Source: Liolophura sinensis
Lineage: Eukaryota; Mollusca; Polyplacophora; Chitonida; Chitonidae
DNA: 64,000 nt
Assembly (NCBI RefSeq): GCF_032854445.1
Contig: NC_088295.1
Location: forward strand, 29,694,470-29,758,469
Direction: 5' to 3'
Shown in pieces: positions 58,601-64,000 of this stretch. The notes beneath the pieces were generated by a model, which saw nothing but the letters and a program-made list of their open reading frames with translations, searched no databases and was not told the DNA's origin. Every line of letters begins with the position of its first letter. The stretch's first letter is position 1. Made by a program: the position numbers and the translations under genes.

Positions 58601-59025
58601 GATTCTATCATTCCGTATCCGGCAAAGACCAATTCTCTAGAGAAAGTAACATAAGCACCGTAATCAGGTTTCAAGGTTGCAGTCGAATGGGTGGATCACC
58701 GGTAACAAAATTTCAGTTTGCATAATGTTGCTGCCACCAACACATTGTTTTCTTTTCCAACAGGACATGACTGACTTACGATGGGAAGAGATTTCAGTAG
58801 GGACCACAAACACTTGGCTAATGAGGTCACTGGTTGGCAATCATCTCCTATCGACTTGACTGTGACTTTGTTCAGAACGTCAGATTGTCTGTTTGTCTGT
58901 TAGTGAGAAGCGTTCATTAGCTCCGACCTTAGGCAATTTTTACTCACCTAGTACTGTCTCCATCTTGCCATAACATTTTTATATAACATATAATCTAGAA
59001 AATCATCATGTTTGTATGATTTATT

Positions 59026-59190
59026 TATTCATTTCACGGTGTTTTACGCCGTACTCAAGAATATTTCACTTGTATAACGGCCAGCATTATGGTGGGCAGA
59101 AACCTGGTACAGCCCGTGGGAAACCCACAGCTTTCCGCAGGTTGCTGACAGACCTTCTCAAGTACTGCCGGAGATAGTAAAGCTTTTGCC
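59026..59190 (-). repeat. SINE-A copy, 5'-truncated
   Basis: Antisense: (ATTT)n-like tail, ggtgttttacgccgtactca, tataacggccagcattatgg, and cttctcaagtactgccggag. The head is missing. Confidence 0.85.
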
Positions 59191-60672
59191 TCCCTGACTA
59201 TGTGTTTCCTTGGATACGTATGGCCTGGTTTAACAGAATTTAACGTCCTTACCCCTTTTAATTAAGTTTCTGTGTAATGCTAAAACCTTAACAATAAACG
59301 CATTTGTAAATTTATTTTTCTCTATTGCCAAAAGTTACTTCATTTCATTACCCTCAAGGAACGCCAAGGAGAAATAAATGGTAAGGCCAGAAATATAGCC
59401 CTAAATTAAAGTTGGATGAGCTTTGAGTTTTGTAGCCATTTGAACGGTGAGTTTTCCCGGTCAAGAGTCTCAAGATGAGGTGAATAGAGTGGTCGGTCAG
59501 CTAGCGCTAACTGCACTCAGCGTGAAACAGTGTCCGCCAAGCCACTTTGCTCCTTCTAGCTCATAGTTGTGCCGGATTCCATTAACAGTACAGCTATCAT
59601 TTATACATGGACGTTATTTATAACATTCAAAACGGATTACTGTCCATTACTGATTAAATCCCGAATGCATTCCAATACAGATAGATATAACCCTCTGTTG
59701 CAATCCTCACACAGATTTATGTTATCCGAGTTGTCTAGGCTTGGTAAGGACACACCAGTCATTGCATGGTTTGATAGCATTATTCAATCTAATGGGCTTA
59801 TTTTCGCTTCGCTTACATCTCGTCATAATCTGATATGTCCAGAGGATTAACGCCTAGACTATGGTGTGTGTAACTTAATTGGACATCTTTCAAATTTTGT
59901 TGAAGCGGTATCCTGATGTCTGGATTGGTCATGACTACGACATCGGTGTCACTTGTCTTCAGCACGTAAGCCTTCCGACAATGGTGGGATTCGACACCAC
60001 CCTTGGGAATTTAAAAACAAGTTGGTTTCCGTTTCTGTCACTTACATTGCTGTGGTCTTAAAACCATTACATTAACAATTATAGTTATGAGAACATAGTA
60101 TAAAACACTTTACCAGGGGGTTAAAACGATAAGGATGACATTAGAAATTGTATGAAACTGGACAAGTCAAAGCTTCTTGCATCGAAATCTGTCTAACCGT
60201 CATTAAAAAAACATGTTTTTACTGGAGAACTGGTTAAACAACAATGCAGATTAACAGGCGTCACAAGGTGCAAAGAAGAGAAGCAAAATGTGTCGCATTC
60301 AGAAATAGTTGTCGTGAGTACAATACAACGTTTAGAAGATTTTTGTGTTCATGTTGATTTTTGGAAAAAGTCAGTCTGCTACGAGTGTTTCGATGTGTAT
60401 TTTCAACAATCTGAGGCATTATAAGCATTCTGTGTCTCGACTGTAAACCCATGTAAATCCTTGCTTGAAAGCATGTAGCGTACAGACAGTATGCATGTGG
60501 TGTGTATGTTTTAGTGCAGTATTACTGCATAATGTCAAACGAAACGTAAAAACTTCCTGGTGCTGTTTATTGATCATAGCATACCGAGACGCTACACCGT
60601 TTTCATCTGTATAAAAACAAAGAAAATATGCGGAGACATTCAAGATGGATGGAGAGTTCATTACAAACGTTA

Positions 60673-60724
60673 AATCCTTGAGTGAGTGAGTGTTTGGGGT
60701 TTAACGTCGTGCTTTAATCCTTGA
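60673..60724 (-). repeat. 34-bp SINE-B tail-only insertion with 9-bp target duplication
   Basis: The element is 60,682-60,715 (gtgagtgagtgtttggggtt, then taacgtcgtgcttt). It is flanked by aatccttga at 60,673-60,681 and 60,716-60,724. Only the extreme 3' end of the SINE was copied before integration. Confidence 0.8.
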
Positions 60725-61248
60725 AGCACAGTATCTGTATGGCTTACAGTCAGGTAGGAACTGATATTCACAAGGTCGCAATGTTGAATAATTTTCTTGT
60801 GATCGTAACACTACACTCGGCGGCAGTGCCCCTGTCGAAAATAAAATTGTGAGTTAGGCGAGAATTCACAATACGACACCTCGCTAAAATTACTTGATCT
60901 ACGAGAATGTCATGTGTATAGGAACTATAGCCAAGGACAGGGTCAATAGCGTTTAGTTTATTATGCACCTGTAAATGTCATTCACCCTGCCAAAGGCGAC
61001 GAATATACTTCAGAATATTAGACAAATCCGATGAAACTCTGCCGCCATCCTTTTACCCATCAGTATAAATAAATTTATAATGCTGTTAATTAGCCTATAA
61101 GAGGGTTTTTATTTGCTTTCTTATACTTACATAGATCAAGTATCAATTTAGGTTGGTGAAGAATCCAGGGAGAGACACAAGAAAAGACACCGGACCTTGT
61201 CCTCGAGCTAGATGTTGGCTCCCACCTTATGTCCCTGAACACGAAACA

Positions 61249-61335
61249 CGATAAAAGTTCAGATATAAACAGTGGTAAACGACCCTTGGGCCTCAGATCT
61301 GAAAGGTCTTTCAAAATCTCATATTTCCAAGTCGT
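61249..61335 (-). pseudogene. LINE reverse transcriptase fragment
   Basis: Within the minus-strand frame 61,371-61,090, residues 13-41 begin TTWKYEILKDLSDLRPKGRL and continue PLFISELLS. They match residues 14-42 of the Jockey-like remnant at 57,512 with few changes. Sequence on both sides does not continue the match. The fragment is 87 bp and inactive. Confidence 0.82.
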
Positions 61336-62400
61336 AATAAACAGTGCTTTATTTTTAGGCTTAGAGATCAATGTTTAACACGTGATTCACAAGGTGAGTA
61401 CCAACTAAGGCAAGGTAGTATTCATTGTCGTGGCTCTCATGTGTCTGGTGATGCCCTCCGCTTGGAGATTTGTGACACTCTGAATTCTTTGAAGGCCATT
61501 GTTGGTGGAGAAAAGAGATATAAGCACTACGCCAAGAAACTCCCTCAGATTCAGACACCTAGCTGAATTTGAACGTTTGCATTGGCTTAAAATGTTAAAA
61601 ACACGATATTTCTTTTTGTTTTAACCATTCTGCAGAAGTTACGAGCGAATTAGTTGAAAACGTGTAAAATACTCCGTCACTCTATGCAAGCTCAATTGCG
61701 CGAGTAAAGAAGATGGCAACTTCAATCTCTTTGTACACGTGAGTAGACAAAGGCAAGTTTGGTCCTATTAGGTTCAAATCTTGATTTATTGATTTGGTGT
61801 CACATTGTATTTCCTGTCTAGAAAACGATGACTAACACAGTCTAGGCGTACTGATTTAAGTATGTACCCAAGGATGTTATGAAATTTCTTATACCAAACA
61901 CACACTAACTGAACGTGATATAACGTGATACAAATCTGTTTATCAGACTTCAATTTTTGATAAACTAATCTTTTATTCATAAGTTGTAGCGAACCCAATT
62001 ATTTCTTTCATCTGTGTTAACCTTTAATTGCCAGTCACACACCTCCTTCGATATAACGGAAATATTTTAGATAAGCCCTCAAACCATGTTCTTGTTTATT
62101 CATTTAATGATTAATACAGTTAAACAGGCCATCTTCCCATCACTATTAAAGTTAGGCTGCAATTTCCTTTCTGGATAGCTTTGACTTGATGTATTTCTTG
62201 TAAAAAGTGTACATCAGCCTATGGCTTCGTACGACTTGGCAAATCGTCCAGTGAGTTTATCGCCCAGTCCCGTCAGACAAAGATAATATACGCTCAATTA
62301 CTTATCCATCAAGGTAAACTATAAAAAGCAAAAACACTGTGAAGATGGGTTGGTTGTGCAGGCGTTAGTTCCCCATCTGATGTGATTAACATATGTTCTA

Positions 62401-62645
62401 TTACCATACTGTATTTATTTATGTAGAGGGAGGCCTCCGTGGCCGAGGGGTTAGCACGCCTGCACGGTGCATTGATTCACAAGCCTCCCGCCGTGTGGAT
62501 TCAGGGCCAGCTCATGCCGTACGTGGGGAGGTCTGCACAGCCACCTGCGGATTGTCGTAAGCTGCCAGGTTTCCTTTCACTATAATGCTGGTCGCTGTCG
62601 TACAAATGACATATTCTCGAGTGTGGTGTAAAAACAAATCAAATG
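62401..62645 (+). repeat. SINE-A copy, full length but diverged, sense
   Basis: The element begins near 62,430. The head is ggcctccgtggccgaggggt with A box tggccgaggggt. The B-box region is weak (gtggattcagggcc). Then the body (cacctgcggattgtcgtaag) and the 3' module (tgctggtcgctgtcgtacaa, ttctcgagtgtggtgtaaaa) follow, with an (ATC/AAAT)-like end. The head variant, with GCC GAG GGG in place of GCT CAG TTG, may mark a different subfamily. Confidence 0.82.
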
Positions 62646-63776
62646 TTGATGCAGATTGTGGAACATAGGGCGTAAAAACACAAGGTCATGCCGATACAGT
62701 CCAACTGAAAAACATATGCCTTAAATGGAAATAGAATGGACTCAATATTTAAACAGTTAAACGATAGATGGATACAAGTTTCACCTTATGCAACAAATCA
62801 TCATGTGCATGTAAATATACAAATTTCTTTAGGCAAGGTGTTAAGTTGTGTTACGGAGTTGGTTTTGGGAAATTGGCCTATTGAAATATTAAGATGTACT
62901 TATGCATTAGAAAATAGGTCGTTTCTATGTGCTGTGAGACGTAGACTTCCCATTAGACAGATCACTTTTTTATGATTCCACAAACGGTACAAATCAAACA
63001 ATTATGTTTTTATGTGCAGTTGCTTTTAAATGTCCTTTTCAAAGTTCAATTCACTCTCTTCTCTGCAGCTTTGGACATATTGGTGTGTATAGTTGTCAAG
63101 GCAACCTATACCAACATATACTTAAACTGCAGTTAAAGAAACATGAAATTTTTAATTGCAAATGTTGGCGTGAGCACCTTGAATTGCCTCTGTAAAAATT
63201 CAAATTTATCCACCTTCGCGATAGGCCGCAGTCCTTCAAAGATGTTTCGATTATGGGAACTGCTATCCAAGTACAGATCATCTGAGGTATGTCCTGTCAA
63301 GTTACGGTAAACGTGAACTTACAAACCACGATACTGACTTGAGAGACAGCTTCCATTCCTGGCAAACCTGTTTTTCCATGCCACACAGTTCGTAAGACCT
63401 TGATTTATATCTGCGCATGCACGCTTTAATCTTTGTACTAACTGGAATCGTGGCTTACTCACTGGTGTTCTTGGGCCAAATAAATATCCTGTCAGGCGTT
63501 GTTCAATTACTTCTGAAGAAGACTATTACGAAAAAGACTGAAGTACCTTTAATACTACTATAGCTGGTGGTTAATGCAGGAAATTTCAGTTCCCAGTACT
63601 TAAACCTTACAATGCATGATTTCCCATGACTTTCTGATGAAATGTGAAACCCATGTGTAGTAAATGGTCAAGTTTTCCCCGACGAATACTCTATGTATAG
63701 CAACAATAATGTATGTTGGGTATAACATGTTGTCTTGGGCTCGATTTTGACATATGACGTATTTCAAAAGGTATGG
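62646..63776. other. unassigned non-coding sequence (1.1 kb)
   Basis: Frames at 62,736-62,975 (79 codons) and 63,004-63,195 (63 codons) lie close together on the plus strand. No domain is recognised and no splice link can be shown. Nothing else is seen. Confidence 0.4.
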
Positions 63777-63890
63777 GGTTTTTGATTGGTGTTTTACGCA
63801 AGAATATTCACTCATACGACGGTGGTTAGCACAATGTTGGGAGAAAACTGGACATAACCCTGGCGAAGCCCGCTGACAAGGTATTTTTGG
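63777..63890 (-). repeat. SINE-A copy, degenerate
   Basis: Antisense: gattggtgttttacgcaaga, with the CCGTACTC part deleted, then catacgacggtggttagcac, gggagaaaactggacataac, and a truncated body. Confidence 0.78.
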
Positions 63891-64000
63891 TGTGGAGAAA
63901 GGTCGAGTAACTGTACATTTCTAGATAAGAAAGTACGAGGCGCGAAGCCTGCGAGTCCAGTCGGTTGTATTCTATATAGATTACTACCGAGTGTGTAAGA

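Larger units (their letters stand above)
55676..58930 (+). repeat. tandem array Y, unit 2
   Basis: About 3.3 kb. It starts with a SINE-A-like stretch (tgttttacgtcaatcccatt), a SINE-B piece (about 55,948-56,140), then the tttgacagcattattcactc block (56,271), the cagtttaattggacttctat block (56,376) and the aaggagaaccttcggcacg block (57,049). Next come the inserted LINE (about 57,170-58,600) and the ctaatgaggtcactggttgg block (58,817). The block found at 53,850-54,260 in unit 1 is missing here. Confidence 0.8.
59020..62400 (+). repeat. tandem array Y, unit 3
   Basis: About 3.4 kb. It includes a SINE-A copy (59,026-59,190), the agagtggtcggtcagctagc block (59,487), the tttgatagcattattcaatc block (59,770), the acttaattggacatctttca block (59,873), a minus-strand LINE fragment (61,249-61,335) and the attgccagtcacacacctcc block (62,028). 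The block near 55,345-55,620 in unit 1 is absent. Confidence 0.78.

Noticed and set aside
61361-61563. Possible terminal exon: a good 3' splice-site-like tract (ttatttttag) followed by an open frame of about 65 codons to a stop at 61,563
   Set aside because: No upstream exon or known domain is found. It abuts a LINE fragment within a Y unit, and the frame is short enough to be chance.

Overview
The window is eukaryotic, AT-rich, non-coding DNA, most likely from a marine lophotrochozoan (mollusc or similar). That guess rests on two tRNA-derived SINE families whose body sequences I associate with such genomes, on the LINE, Penelope-like and Harbinger remnants, and on the absence of bacterial-style gene packing. 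The species cannot be named from the sequence. I find no convincing intact host gene, no rRNA, no functional tRNA and no CRISPR. The only recognisable protein-coding sequence is four transposable-element remnants: a Harbinger transposase N-terminus (22,040-22,393, minus), a Penelope-like fragment (about 36,500-37,277, minus), a Jockey-like LINE reverse transcriptase (about 57,170-58,339, plus) and a second small LINE fragment (about 61,249-61,335, minus).

Layout. 1-12 kb holds scattered SINEs, a TIR element of about 830 bp (copy 1), three copies of a dispersed repeat 'W' and a 30-bp minisatellite. 12.8-14.5 kb is an inverted copy of the core of repeat 'X'. 15.8 kb carries a 32-bp minisatellite. 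17.8-25.5 kb carries SINE-A and SINE-B copies and a 649-bp Harbinger-derived element with a TTA target duplication.

From 25.5 to 46.5 kb there is a nested duplication. A block of about 3 kb ('Z') occurs as direct copies at 25.5-28.5 kb and 42.9-46.5 kb. Between them lies a tandem array of repeat X (29.1-41.5 kb, three units of roughly 3-4 kb). The second and third X units are separated by a 1.6-kb insert containing the Penelope-like fragment, which is itself split by a MITE. From 51.8 to 62.4 kb a second, unrelated tandem array ('Y', three units of about 3.5-4 kb) carries the LINE and a SINE with a perfect target duplication.

How the parts relate: the repeated units act as natural empty-site controls for each other. 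SINEs, a TIR element, a LINE and minisatellite expansions present in one unit are missing at the matching place in another, so the order of events can be read from the sequence. Region names W, X, Y, Z, R1-R4, SINE-A and SINE-B are my own labels. All repeat alignments were made by eye, so edges are approximate unless a target duplication is quoted.
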